Origin: Simkania sp.
Lineage (GTDB): Bacteria; Chlamydiota; Chlamydiia; Chlamydiales; Simkaniaceae
Direction: 5' to 3'
Assembly (NCBI GenBank): GCA_028281425.1
Contig: JANQJX010000229.1
Location: forward strand, 1 to 12,983
Length of the DNA stretch: 12,983 nt
Shown: in pieces, positions 1-7,037 of the stretch
How positions within the stretch are numbered: position 1 is the first letter of the stretch
Layout of the letters: each line of letters begins with the position of its first letter
Notes under the pieces: generated by a model
Told to the model about the DNA's origin: nothing
Seen by the model: the letters and a program-made list of their open reading frames with translations, nothing else
Databases searched by the model: none
Program-made: the position numbers and the translations under genes

Positions 1-88
1 CGCTGCTTCCTACTAGTTCCTGCTTCATAGAGGTTGCCAACGCATTCTCTCCACAGGCTAACACCCGATGCCCTCGGGCTAAAATATT
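1..88 (-). pseudogene. tnpB: 3' remnant of an IS200/IS605-family tnpB, with its omega-RNA region
   Basis: Read on the minus strand from 88 towards 1, one frame gives NILARGHR, then LACGENALATS, then MKQELVGSS, and runs off the window edge. This is the usual end of TnpB: the NIL segment that follows the last RuvC motif, then a CGE...MKQE tail. The frame is closed by a stop at 91-89, and no RuvC core or zinc ribbon lies upstream, because the next gene ends at 208. Only the extreme 3' end therefore survives in the window. In this family the 3' end of tnpB and the bases after it encode the omega (reRNA) guide scaffold. A CCCGA/TCGGG hairpin at 64-78 and the CTGTGGAG and GAAGCAGGAAC blocks fit that region. 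The family assignment is recognition from memory; whether any RNA is made is unknown. Confidence 0.62.
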
Positions 89-92
89 TCAT

Positions 93-138
93 GCTCCAAA
101 TTTTCTCATCCCCTCGCTTCGCTCCAAAAAATCTCATC
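93..138. repeat. Pair of 18-bp direct repeats, 28 bp apart
   Basis: The 18-mer at 93-110 (gctccaaattttctcatc) recurs at 121-138 (gctccaaaaaatctcatc) with 15 of 18 bases identical. The pair lies directly next to the break in the tnpB remnant and may be part of the same decayed element or of the junction that deleted it. Between this point and 207 I see no gene. Confidence 0.5.
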
Positions 139-207
139 TCTTTATGCTGCGTTATAGAAAAAACAGAAATTCATCCCAAATTTGTGTTGTCACATTTCAA
201 TAGCCTA

Positions 208-942
208 CTATTTGCCACGGCATCTATTGAAAAAAGTGCGAAAAAAATATTTACAATAAGCATAAAAGGTAAAAGGGGCCTTGTAATGAGAAAAGGCATC
301 TCCATTGACACGATATATCAATCCGTTTTGACTTTTCCAATTAAAATTGAGACCATTTCCAATTCTCATGATATAAGAATAAAACTCTTTTGCAAGCTTA
401 TGAATTTTAAAATTAAAACGCCCATAGGGATAGACAAAAGTTGAAATCGAGATTTGAAGCCTTTTTTCGAGAATATTTTTAGAAACAAGCAATTCGTGTT
501 CAAGATTGATTCCAGGAGAAATTAAGGAGAGATGACTCATTGAATGGGAAGCAATATGAACATATCCCGATCTTTTCATTTCTTCAATTTCAACCCATGT
601 GCAATAGATGGGTGAAGGAGCAATAGGGTGGTGAATATTTGTTGAGCAAATTTTGTTTAAACGCTTGCTTGGAGAGATAGAAGTTTTTTCTAAAATAAAA
701 GAGGGGGAAATCGCAAGCACGGCTTTAAGCTTATATTTTTTAAGAAGAGGAAAAATATAGAAGTAAAAGTCAAAAAGGGCATCATCAAAACAAAGACAAA
801 GCGCTTTTTTTTTCTTTAAATTCTCACCTGGATGAACGGTGACATAGTGTTTTTGAATCCAAGCAAATTGATTTTCAAAAAAAGGGAGAGGTTGTGAATG
901 AGGACCTTTTCCAATCTTATGATAGAGAAGAGAAAGCAGCAT
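208..942 (-). CDS. NodB-type polysaccharide deacetylase family protein
   Basis: This 244-residue protein has the NodB (carbohydrate esterase 4) layout. Motif 1 is CFDDALFDF with the Asp pair at 53-54, motif 2 is HSMSH at 133-137 (the two metal-binding His), and a FVYPYGRFN segment corresponds to the proline/Arg-containing motif 3. Such enzymes remove N-acetyl or similar groups from cell-surface sugars. Motif 1 normally reads FDDG; here the Gly is Ala, which leaves the catalytic and metal Asp pair intact. No signal peptide is evident, so it may act at the cytoplasmic face or on a lipid-linked sugar precursor. The ATG start at 942 lies inside the end of the upstream glycosyltransferase, a 26-base overlap that implies co-transcription and a shared lipopolysaccharide or capsule pathway. 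The exact substrate cannot be told. Confidence 0.8.
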   Translation of the reverse strand: MLLSLLYHKIGKGPHSQPLPFFENQFAWIQKHYVTVHPGENLKKKKALCLCFDDALFDFYFYIFPLLKKYKLKAVLAISPSFILEKTSISPSKRLNKICSTNIHHPIAPSPIYCTWVEIEEMKRSGYVHIASHSMSHLSLISPGINLEHELLVSKNILEKRLQISISTFVYPYGRFNFKIHKLAKEFYSYIMRIGNGLNFNWKSQNGLIYRVNGDAFSHYKAPFTFYAYCKYFFRTFFNRCRGK

Positions 943-1678
943 CTGTTTGATTTTCTTCTTGAAGCTTTAAATATTTATAATAAGTGACATGGCTGATGTA
1001 TAGAGAAATAATCCATCCTTCTTTTCCATCTAAAAACCCCCTTTGGATCAAATAGCTTTTGATAAAAGCAAAGAAAGAGTGAAATAGGGCTTTTTTAAGA
1101 CTTGCTGATTTCTTATGCTTGTGTTGTTTTGCAAAAAGGGTGGAATAATTTTCCATTTTTACCAAAAAATCTGAAACCGAGCGGTAAGAATAATGTTTGA
1201 TAGGAGAAGAGAGTTTGACATGTTTTAAATGATTTGTGAGAACTTTTTCATGGACAGCAACCTCGGAAAATTTTGTGTTTTTTCGATTGTAGAGACGGAC
1301 ATGACGATCGGGAAACCATCCACATCCTCGAATTTTTTTTCCATTAAAATAGTTCCAAAAAGGAAAGGAATAAATAGATGTTTCATCTAATTCAAGAGAT
1401 AAAATTTCCATTGCAAGCCTTTTTGTCATGATTTCATCATGGTCAATCGATAAAATCCAATCATTTTTAGCTTTAGCAGCAGCAAGATTACGAAGAGGGC
1501 CAAATCCTATAAAAGGGTTTTCCATGAGTTTTACATTTTGAAAATTTTTTGCAATATCTAAGGTCAGGTCGGTAGATCCTGTATCAAGAACAAGAATTTC
1601 TTCAAAATCTTTTAGAGCTTTTAAACTACTCGAGAGTGTTTCTTCTGAATTTTTTGTTAAGATGATGACACTAATCAT
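917..1678 (-). CDS. Family 2 glycosyltransferase, WaaE/KdtX-like
   Basis: This predicted GT-A glycosyltransferase has 253 residues from the chosen ATG. It opens with the typical MISVIILTKN strand, then LDTGSTD (nucleotide-sugar binding, Asp 32 and 37), RNLAAAKAKNDWILSIDHDE with the DXD-type metal motif at 79-81, and a WFPDRHVRLYNR...VHEKV segment. That last segment is characteristic of the WaaE-like LPS core glucosyltransferase group. The reading frame stays open upstream to a TTG at 1792, with another ATG at 1756, but the extra residues precede the canonical family start, so ATG at 1678 is preferred; no clear Shine-Dalgarno sequence decides it. It is cytoplasmic or membrane-associated and presumably adds a sugar to LPS core or another surface glycan. 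It overlaps the downstream deacetylase gene by 26 bases. Confidence 0.82.
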   Translation of the reverse strand: MISVIILTKNSEETLSSSLKALKDFEEILVLDTGSTDLTLDIAKNFQNVKLMENPFIGFGPLRNLAAAKAKNDWILSIDHDEIMTKRLAMEILSLELDETSIYSFPFWNYFNGKKIRGCGWFPDRHVRLYNRKNTKFSEVAVHEKVLTNHLKHVKLSSPIKHYSYRSVSDFLVKMENYSTLFAKQHKHKKSASLKKALFHSFFAFIKSYLIQRGFLDGKEGWIISLYISHVTYYKYLKLQEENQTDAAFSSLS

Positions 1679-1818
1679 GTTTTTGTTATTTTTATGGAAC
1701 TGATGAAGACCTATAATTTTTTTGAGATGGGATGAGTTCCCAATTTTTATTGGCATTCTATAATTAAGAATTAGCCAAAGGAAGGTATCCAAACAGTCCT
1801 TTTATCCTTATAGAGGTT

Positions 1819-1828
1819 AGGTATACCT
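1819..1828. promoter_or_regulatory. 10-bp perfect palindrome, possible operator
   Basis: The sequence aggtatacct reads the same on both strands and sits in the spacer between the divergent glycosyltransferase and the guaC-like gene. A binding site for a dimeric regulator is possible, but a 10-bp palindrome in AT-rich DNA can occur by chance and no second copy is visible. Confidence 0.2.
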
Positions 1829-1882
1829 GATTTATCCTATTTTTCTCCATCTTCTATTTTGGGATTGCTTATCTGTCTTGAT

Positions 1883-1968
1883 AGAAATCACGAATCTACT
1901 TCATTTCATCCCTTCGCAAAGGTGCATGCACTTTTGCTCGTCGCTCACCTCGTATCTAAGTCATTTCT
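1883..1968. repeat. 86-bp imperfect palindromic, MITE-like element
   Basis: The ends are inverted: AGAAAT at 1883-1888 and ATTTCT at 1963-1968. The centre is a strong inverted repeat at 1916-1937, gcaaagGTGCATGCACttttgc, in which the inner ten bases are a perfect palindrome. The arms between are only loosely complementary. The element lies in a gene-free spacer, about 130 bases before the guaC-like start. It is more GC-rich than its surroundings. It resembles a small non-autonomous insertion or a dispersed intergenic palindrome. The rest of the 1679-2101 spacer holds no gene I can support. Confidence 0.45.
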
Positions 1969-2101
1969 ACAAGTCGATGGTGCGGATGGGTAGCAACTTG
2001 GATTAAAAATAGAGGGTTTATTTAATTTTTCAGCTATGTTACAATCCATCTGTTTTTATTTAGTTTGCATGGTGTCTTCGTAAAAATCTTGGATTTCTTT
2101 C

Positions 2102-3133
2102 ATGTTTAAAAATTATCAATTTGAAAAAGGTTATACATTTGATGATGTTTGTTTAGTTCCTCAATTCAATAATGTTCCTTCACGTACAGAACCCTCTCTT
2201 GATTCCTGGCTTACAAAAAACTGGAAAATCGATATCCCTATTATCTGTTCAAATATGGATACGACAATTAGTGACCCTTTAGCTCAGGTTTTGATAGAAT
2301 TAGGATCTATTCCTATTTACCACCGCTTTACTTCTGATACGAAAGAGCAAAAAGATTGGGTTAAAAAATGGAAAGATAAAACATTTGTTTCTTGTGGTGT
2401 GAGAGAAGACCAACTCAGTTTGGTTTATAAGCTTTTTGACTTAGGCGCTGCAGGTGTTTGCATCGATGTCGCTCATGGTCATTCGGATCGGATGTTTCAT
2501 TTTATTGAAAAACTTAAAACATCTCATCCTGAAAAAGAAATCATTGCAGGCAATGTATGCACCCCTATGGCTTATCATGATCTTGTCAATGCAGGTGCTG
2601 ATGCGGTAAAGGTAGGCGTAGGACCAGGAGCTGCTTGTACAACACGTCTTATTACTGGATTTGGAGTTCCTCAATTTAGTGCAATTTTTCAATGCAGCAA
2701 AATCGCTGACAAATTGCGTGTTCCTTTGATTGCTGATGGGGGTATTCGAACAAGTAAAGATGTTGTTTTAGCCCTAGCTGCTGGAGCAAGCAGCGTGATG
2801 ATTGGCAAACTATTTGCTCTGACAAAAGAAAGTGCTGCTGAAAAAAGAGAAACAGCAAAAGGTTTAGAAGCCAAATACCGAGGACAAGCAAGCGAAAGTT
2901 TTCAAAATGATTTTTATGGGGGACTTAAAGAAAAAACCGTTGCTGAAGGCATTGATTTTTGGTCTCCTGTGAATGGATCGGCTAGGGAATTGATCGATCG
3001 ATTGCTCGGAGGATTACGCAGCGGCCTGACTTATGGGGGGGCACGTAATATTAAAGAGCTGCAGCGCAAAGCTGAATTCATGGAGGTTTCTTCTGCCTAT
3101 CTTCAAGAAAGCTTTCCAAGACCTCAAGGTTAG
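2102..3133 (+). CDS. guaC: IMP dehydrogenase/GMP reductase family enzyme without CBS domains (probable GMP reductase)
   Basis: This is a 343-residue TIM-barrel enzyme of the IMPDH/GMPR family. Visible landmarks are YTFDDVCLVPQ at the N-terminus, ICSNMDT, KVGVGPGAACTTR with the catalytic Cys at 179 in the potassium-binding loop, IADGGIRTSKDV (phosphate binding) and LLGGLRSGLTYGGA. IMPDH of about 490 residues carries a two-CBS insert; here it is absent and the length matches GMP reductase. GMP reductase converts GMP to IMP with NADPH, while IMPDH runs IMP to XMP with NAD. The flap reads SFQNDFYGG, where IMPDHs have an Arg-Tyr dyad that activates water, which argues against IMPDH. However, the GFGVPQ segment is IMPDH-like, so the assignment is tentative. 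It is the first gene of a five-gene block; the next start lies 2 bases after its stop. No strong promoter stands out upstream. Confidence 0.72.
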   Translation: MFKNYQFEKGYTFDDVCLVPQFNNVPSRTEPSLDSWLTKNWKIDIPIICSNMDTTISDPLAQVLIELGSIPIYHRFTSDTKEQKDWVKKWKDKTFVSCGVREDQLSLVYKLFDLGAAGVCIDVAHGHSDRMFHFIEKLKTSHPEKEIIAGNVCTPMAYHDLVNAGADAVKVGVGPGAACTTRLITGFGVPQFSAIFQCSKIADKLRVPLIADGGIRTSKDVVLALAAGASSVMIGKLFALTKESAAEKRETAKGLEAKYRGQASESFQNDFYGGLKEKTVAEGIDFWSPVNGSARELIDRLLGGLRSGLTYGGARNIKELQRKAEFMEVSSAYLQESFPRPQG

Positions 3134-3135
3134 TT

Positions 3136-4455
3136 ATGAAAAAAAAATCCCTTGGCATTTATATTTTAAGCTCTCTTGTCATTGGTAACATGATTGGTTC
3201 GGGCATCTTTCTTTTGCCTGCATCTCTTGCAAGTTTTGGAACAATTACGATTTTTAGTTGGTGTGTAACAGCTTTAGGGGCAATGCTTCTTGCGCTTGTC
3301 TTTTCTAAGCTCTCGACCCTTTTCCCAAAAACAGGAGGGCCTTACATCTATTGCAAAGAAGGGTTTGGCAGTTTCATTGGATTTCAAGTGGCTTATAACT
3401 ATTGGGTGTATATGTGGGTTGGAAATGCTGCGATTGCAGTTGCTTTTACCGGATATTTAAGTGTTTTTTGGCCAGCGCTTGCAACTGATCAATTGCTTGC
3501 TTTTTTTGTCACAGCAGGTGCTGTTTGGGTTTTTACAAGCATCAATATGATTGGAGTTCATTTTGCCGGAATTTTTCAACTTATTTTAACGATTTTTAAG
3601 TTTTTCCCCCTTTTTGTTACAGTTTGCATTGGCTTTTTTTTTATAAGATGGGAAAATCTTACTTTTTTTAATATGACCCAAGGATCTGATTTAAAAGCTT
3701 TTTCTGGAGGAGCGATGCTCACCTTATGGGCTTTTTTGGGAATGGAATCGGCATCAATTCCAGCAGATGAGGTCAAACACCCAGAAAAAACCATTCCACG
3801 TGCCACCCTTTTAGGGACGGGGATCACAGCTCTTATTTATATTTTGAGTACGGTTGTCATTATGGGCGTTGTCCCGATCCCAGAACTTCAAAATTCAACG
3901 GCTCCTTTTGCCGATTTAGCAGGGAAAATTTTTGGACAGTTAGGATCCTCTATCATTGCTTTTGTAGCAATAGTTTCTTGTTTAGGAGCTTTAAATGGAT
4001 GGATCTTGCTTCAGGGACAAATCCCTCTTGCTGCTGCAAAAGATCACCTTTTTCCCAAAAAATTTGCTTATTTGACCAAAAACCGCTCTCCTGTTTTTGG
4101 CATTGTTTTATCTTCTATTTTGATCACTTTTTTACTTGCCTTAAATTTTACAAAAGGACTTGTTGATCAATTTACTTTTATCATTTCACTTGCCACCCTT
4201 TCAGCAATCATTGCCTATTTATATACAACCATTGCCGAATTTGTGATCTATATTAAACATCCTGATAAAATCGATAAGAAACATGTTGCAAAATCCCTTG
4301 TTATTTCCATGCTTGCTTTTATTTATACTTTTTGGATGGTTTGCAGCTGTGATAAAGATATTGTCTTTTATGGGGTCATTCTTATGTTTACGAGCATCCC
4401 CATTTATGGTTATATGGAATGGAAAAAATACCAAAAAAAATTTTCTGACATTTAA
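3136..4455 (+). CDS. AdiC/PotE-type amino acid (APC superfamily) permease or antiporter
   Basis: This 439-residue integral membrane protein has about 12 hydrophobic segments. It starts with the APC signature GNMIGSGIFLLPA, which forms the substrate carboxyl/amino-group site. It aligns by eye along its whole length with the arginine/agmatine antiporter AdiC. Conserved points include WVGN (Asn 97), TLWAFLGMESAS (Trp 198 and Glu 204, matching AdiC Trp202 and Glu208) and GALNGWILLQGQ (Trp 289, matching AdiC Trp293). Retention of the gating aromatics suggests antiport of a cationic or other amino acid against its decarboxylation or breakdown product. No decarboxylase gene is nearby, so the substrate is open. 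The ATG follows the previous stop by 2 bases, with a weak AAGG ribosome site inside the end of that gene, so the two are very likely translated from one message. Confidence 0.85.
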   Translation: MKKKSLGIYILSSLVIGNMIGSGIFLLPASLASFGTITIFSWCVTALGAMLLALVFSKLSTLFPKTGGPYIYCKEGFGSFIGFQVAYNYWVYMWVGNAAIAVAFTGYLSVFWPALATDQLLAFFVTAGAVWVFTSINMIGVHFAGIFQLILTIFKFFPLFVTVCIGFFFIRWENLTFFNMTQGSDLKAFSGGAMLTLWAFLGMESASIPADEVKHPEKTIPRATLLGTGITALIYILSTVVIMGVVPIPELQNSTAPFADLAGKIFGQLGSSIIAFVAIVSCLGALNGWILLQGQIPLAAAKDHLFPKKFAYLTKNRSPVFGIVLSSILITFLLALNFTKGLVDQFTFIISLATLSAIIAYLYTTIAEFVIYIKHPDKIDKKHVAKSLVISMLAFIYTFWMVCSCDKDIVFYGVILMFTSIPIYGYMEWKKYQKKFSDI

Positions 4456-4461
4456 AACAAG

Positions 4462-5766
4462 ATGCACGCAACAAAGAAAATATATGATAGCATTCACCGG
4501 TTCATTCATCTTGAGCCCATTGAAAGTCAACTGATTCATTCCTTTCCTTTTCATCGTCTTCGTTATATCCATCAACTTGGAGTGGCCTTTTTGGTTTATC
4601 CGGGAGCGACTCATCGTCGCTTTGAACATTCTCTTGGAGTGATGGAACTTGCAACACGTATTTTTGATAAGGTGACCCTTAAGGGATCTTTTCCCCATCT
4701 TTTGAGTCATCGTAAAAAAGCTTTATGCCATTTTATTCTCTCCCCTCAAAGTGAGGAATACCATTATTGGAGAAAGATTTTACGTTTAGCCGCTCTTTGT
4801 CACGATTTAGGCCATCTTCCTTTTTCCCATGCAGCAGAAAAGGAAATTTTAGGAGAAAGAGGCCATGAAATTCAGACGGCAAAAATCATCGAAAGCACCT
4901 ATTTAGATCCGATTTGGAAACAACTTGAAAAAACCTATTTAAACCACGATGTTAAAAGAGATGTGGTCAAAACAGCTCTTGGGCCAAAAAAATTTGCCAA
5001 GACGTATCCCGATGCTCCTGCTTTTTCTCCTTTGGAAAAGGTTATTTCAGAAATCATTACTGGGGATTTTTTTGGAGCTGATCGTATTGATTATTTGCTT
5101 CGCGATTCTCAATCTACAGGATTGACTTATGGTCTTTTTGATTACTATCAACTTCTCGAAATGCTTAGATTGGTTCCCTCTCATGCAGATTCCGATCAGT
5201 TAGTTCTTGGAGTCGAAGAAAATGGGCTTGAATCATGTGAAGCATTGCTTCTTGCGCGTCATTACATGTATAAGCGTCTTTATCAATATCCAACGATTAA
5301 GTCATATGCATTTCATATGGCCCGCTTTATGACAGCCCATTTTTATGATATAGGGGATCATTTAGACCTCTATCTTTCGATCAGTGATAATGAAGTTTTG
5401 GCAAAAATCAATAGTGTCTCTTTAGATCCTTCTTGTCCCGGACATTTTGATGCCATGTCTCTTTCTTTTCGAAAAGGGCGCTTTCAAGCGATTCCTTTAA
5501 GAGAAGATATACAAGAAAGTGATCTTGAGAAACTCTCTTTATCCCTTTCAATTCCCCCTGGTCAAATCGTTTGGAAACTTTCAAATTTTAGAGGACAAAA
5601 AAAAGGATTAGATTTCCCTGTTTTGCGGAAAGAGGGGAGGATTCAAAAGGGGAGTGATTTATCAGATCTTTCGATTCCTTCAGGAAAAAAAAATTGGCTT
5701 TATATTGCCTCTCAATATGAAAAGGATGTGCGAAAACAACTTCAGAGTGAGGATGCTTTAAAATGA
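4462..5766 (+). CDS. HD-domain phosphohydrolase, dGTPase/SAMHD1-like
   Basis: This 434-residue soluble protein has a complete HD metal site: His 56 in RRFEHSLGV, His 114-Asp 115 in CHDLGHLPFSH, and Asp 207 in FFGADRIDYLLRDS. The N-terminal IYDSIHRFIHLEPIE and the YxxHHRLxYIHQLG-like stretch are typical of the SAMHD1/dGTPase-like branch (COG1078 type). Members hydrolyse (d)NTPs or related phosphate esters. The likely role is nucleotide pool control or housekeeping; the C-terminal third has no domain I recognise. The start is 6 bases after the permease stop and lacks a clear Shine-Dalgarno sequence, consistent with translational coupling. The stop overlaps the next start as ATGA. The family call is firm; the substrate is inferred only from relatives. 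Confidence 0.82.
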   Translation: MHATKKIYDSIHRFIHLEPIESQLIHSFPFHRLRYIHQLGVAFLVYPGATHRRFEHSLGVMELATRIFDKVTLKGSFPHLLSHRKKALCHFILSPQSEEYHYWRKILRLAALCHDLGHLPFSHAAEKEILGERGHEIQTAKIIESTYLDPIWKQLEKTYLNHDVKRDVVKTALGPKKFAKTYPDAPAFSPLEKVISEIITGDFFGADRIDYLLRDSQSTGLTYGLFDYYQLLEMLRLVPSHADSDQLVLGVEENGLESCEALLLARHYMYKRLYQYPTIKSYAFHMARFMTAHFYDIGDHLDLYLSISDNEVLAKINSVSLDPSCPGHFDAMSLSFRKGRFQAIPLREDIQESDLEKLSLSLSIPPGQIVWKLSNFRGQKKGLDFPVLRKEGRIQKGSDLSDLSIPSGKKNWLYIASQYEKDVRKQLQSEDALK

Positions 5767-7037
5767 GATATTTTCTATTGGTTTGTTTTTGTTTCTATGT
5801 GAATTCCTTATTTGGAGAATGCTCAATGACTCCAGTAAGCATTCCTGCTCCAACAGAAGAGGCAATTGCTTTTTATAAATCGGGAAATATTTTATGGGTG
5901 ATTCATCAACTTTTAACCCTTTTGCTTCCTCTTGCGATTGTTTTAAGTGGCATTTCGAAAAAAATGCTCTCTTTTTCTCATTTTTTAGGAAAAAATAAAT
6001 GCTTGACTTTTCTTCTTTTTTTTATCTTTTATTCACTCGTCATTGCAATTTTTTCTTTTCCGTTGACCTTTTATGAAGGTTTTATAAGGCTTCAACATTA
6101 TGGAGTTTCTAATCAAAGTTTTTCTAGATGGCTGACTCACTATCTGATCTCTTTTTTTCTCACAACTTTGGTTTCCTTTATTGTCTTTGTCATTTTATAT
6201 TTTTTAATTGCTAAAAGTCCTAAAAGATGGTGGCTTTATATGGGGCTTTTAGCCTTTCCTCTGTTACTTTTTCTCCAAGTTATTTATCCTATTTATGTGA
6301 GTCCTTTATTTAATAAATTTGGTCCCATGAAAAATAAAGTTCTCGAACGTCAAATTTTAACTTTAGCAGATAAAGCAGGTATTGAAAATGGCCCTGTTTT
6401 TGAGGTGAACAAAAGTGCTGATACAAAAATGATGAATGCTTATGTTTGTGGAATTGGATCGACGAAGAGAATTGTTCTTTGGGATACCATCATTGATGGA
6501 CTCACCCCAAAAGAACTTCTCTTTGTGATGGGGCATGAAATGGGACACTACGTTTTAAATCATATGTGGTGGGGGATTGGGACCGATGCTGCTTTGATTT
6601 TTCTGACCCTTTTTTTGATCCATCTCTTTTCTAAGCCCTTTTTTAAATATGGCTCTTCTTGGATGGGTTTTAATGAGCTTAAAAATTTTGCTTCTCTTCC
6701 TTTAATCATGTTTCTTTATGCATTTTTTTCTCTTCTCTTTCTTCCTATTGAAAGTCGTTTATCTCAGATGAAAGAACATGACGCAGATCGCTTTGGACTT
6801 GAAATTACCCATTATAATCAAGAAGCAGGATCAGCTTTCCTTAAACTGACAAAAAGTAATTTAGGTTATCCCTATCCAGGAAAGTTTTTTATGCTTTTTA
6901 GAACGGGTCATCCTTCTATTGGCTCTCGCATTGAATTTTTTAATACATACCATCCTTATTGTGAGAACAAGCCTTCTAAGTATCAAAAATATTTTAAAGA
7001 TCATATTCAATTTCCATCTCATGATAAAATGGAGTGA
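5763..7037 (+). CDS. M48-family membrane zinc metalloprotease, Ste24/CAAX-protease type
   Basis: This 424-residue protein has a hydrophobic N-terminus that looks like a signal or anchor, several membrane segments before about residue 180, and a catalytic part with HEMGHY (His 258, Glu 259, His 262) and the third zinc ligand Glu 338 in EHDADRFG. A terminal HPSIGSRIEFF follows, as in Ste24-type M48A proteases. The LFNKFGPMKN and DTIIDGLTPKEL stretches are also typical of that group. In bacteria these enzymes cleave membrane or prenylated-like substrates or act in envelope quality control; the substrate here is unknown. ATG at 5763 overlaps the preceding stop by four bases and has a GAGGA ribosome site at 5749-5753. 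It is shorter than some eukaryotic homologues but keeps all the metal ligands. Confidence 0.87.
   Translation: MRYFLLVCFCFYVNSLFGECSMTPVSIPAPTEEAIAFYKSGNILWVIHQLLTLLLPLAIVLSGISKKMLSFSHFLGKNKCLTFLLFFIFYSLVIAIFSFPLTFYEGFIRLQHYGVSNQSFSRWLTHYLISFFLTTLVSFIVFVILYFLIAKSPKRWWLYMGLLAFPLLLFLQVIYPIYVSPLFNKFGPMKNKVLERQILTLADKAGIENGPVFEVNKSADTKMMNAYVCGIGSTKRIVLWDTIIDGLTPKELLFVMGHEMGHYVLNHMWWGIGTDAALIFLTLFLIHLFSKPFFKYGSSWMGFNELKNFASLPLIMFLYAFFSLLFLPIESRLSQMKEHDADRFGLEITHYNQEAGSAFLKLTKSNLGYPYPGKFFMLFRTGHPSIGSRIEFFNTYHPYCENKPSKYQKYFKDHIQFPSHDKME

Noticed and set aside
34..444. Plus-strand open frame of 136 codons
   Set aside because: It runs antisense across the tnpB remnant and the end of the deacetylase gene; composition and lack of any domain fit a chance frame.
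1814..1993. Plus-strand open frame of about 59 codons through the palindromic element
   Set aside because: It has no ATG start or ribosome site, and its content follows the inverted repeat rather than a protein pattern.
2441..2891. Several minus-strand open frames inside the guaC-like gene
   Set aside because: They are shadows of a strongly supported enzyme on the plus strand.
4219..4710. Minus-strand open frame of 163 codons across the permease/HD gene junction
   Set aside because: It is antisense to two well-supported genes and shows no domain; the frame is open by composition.
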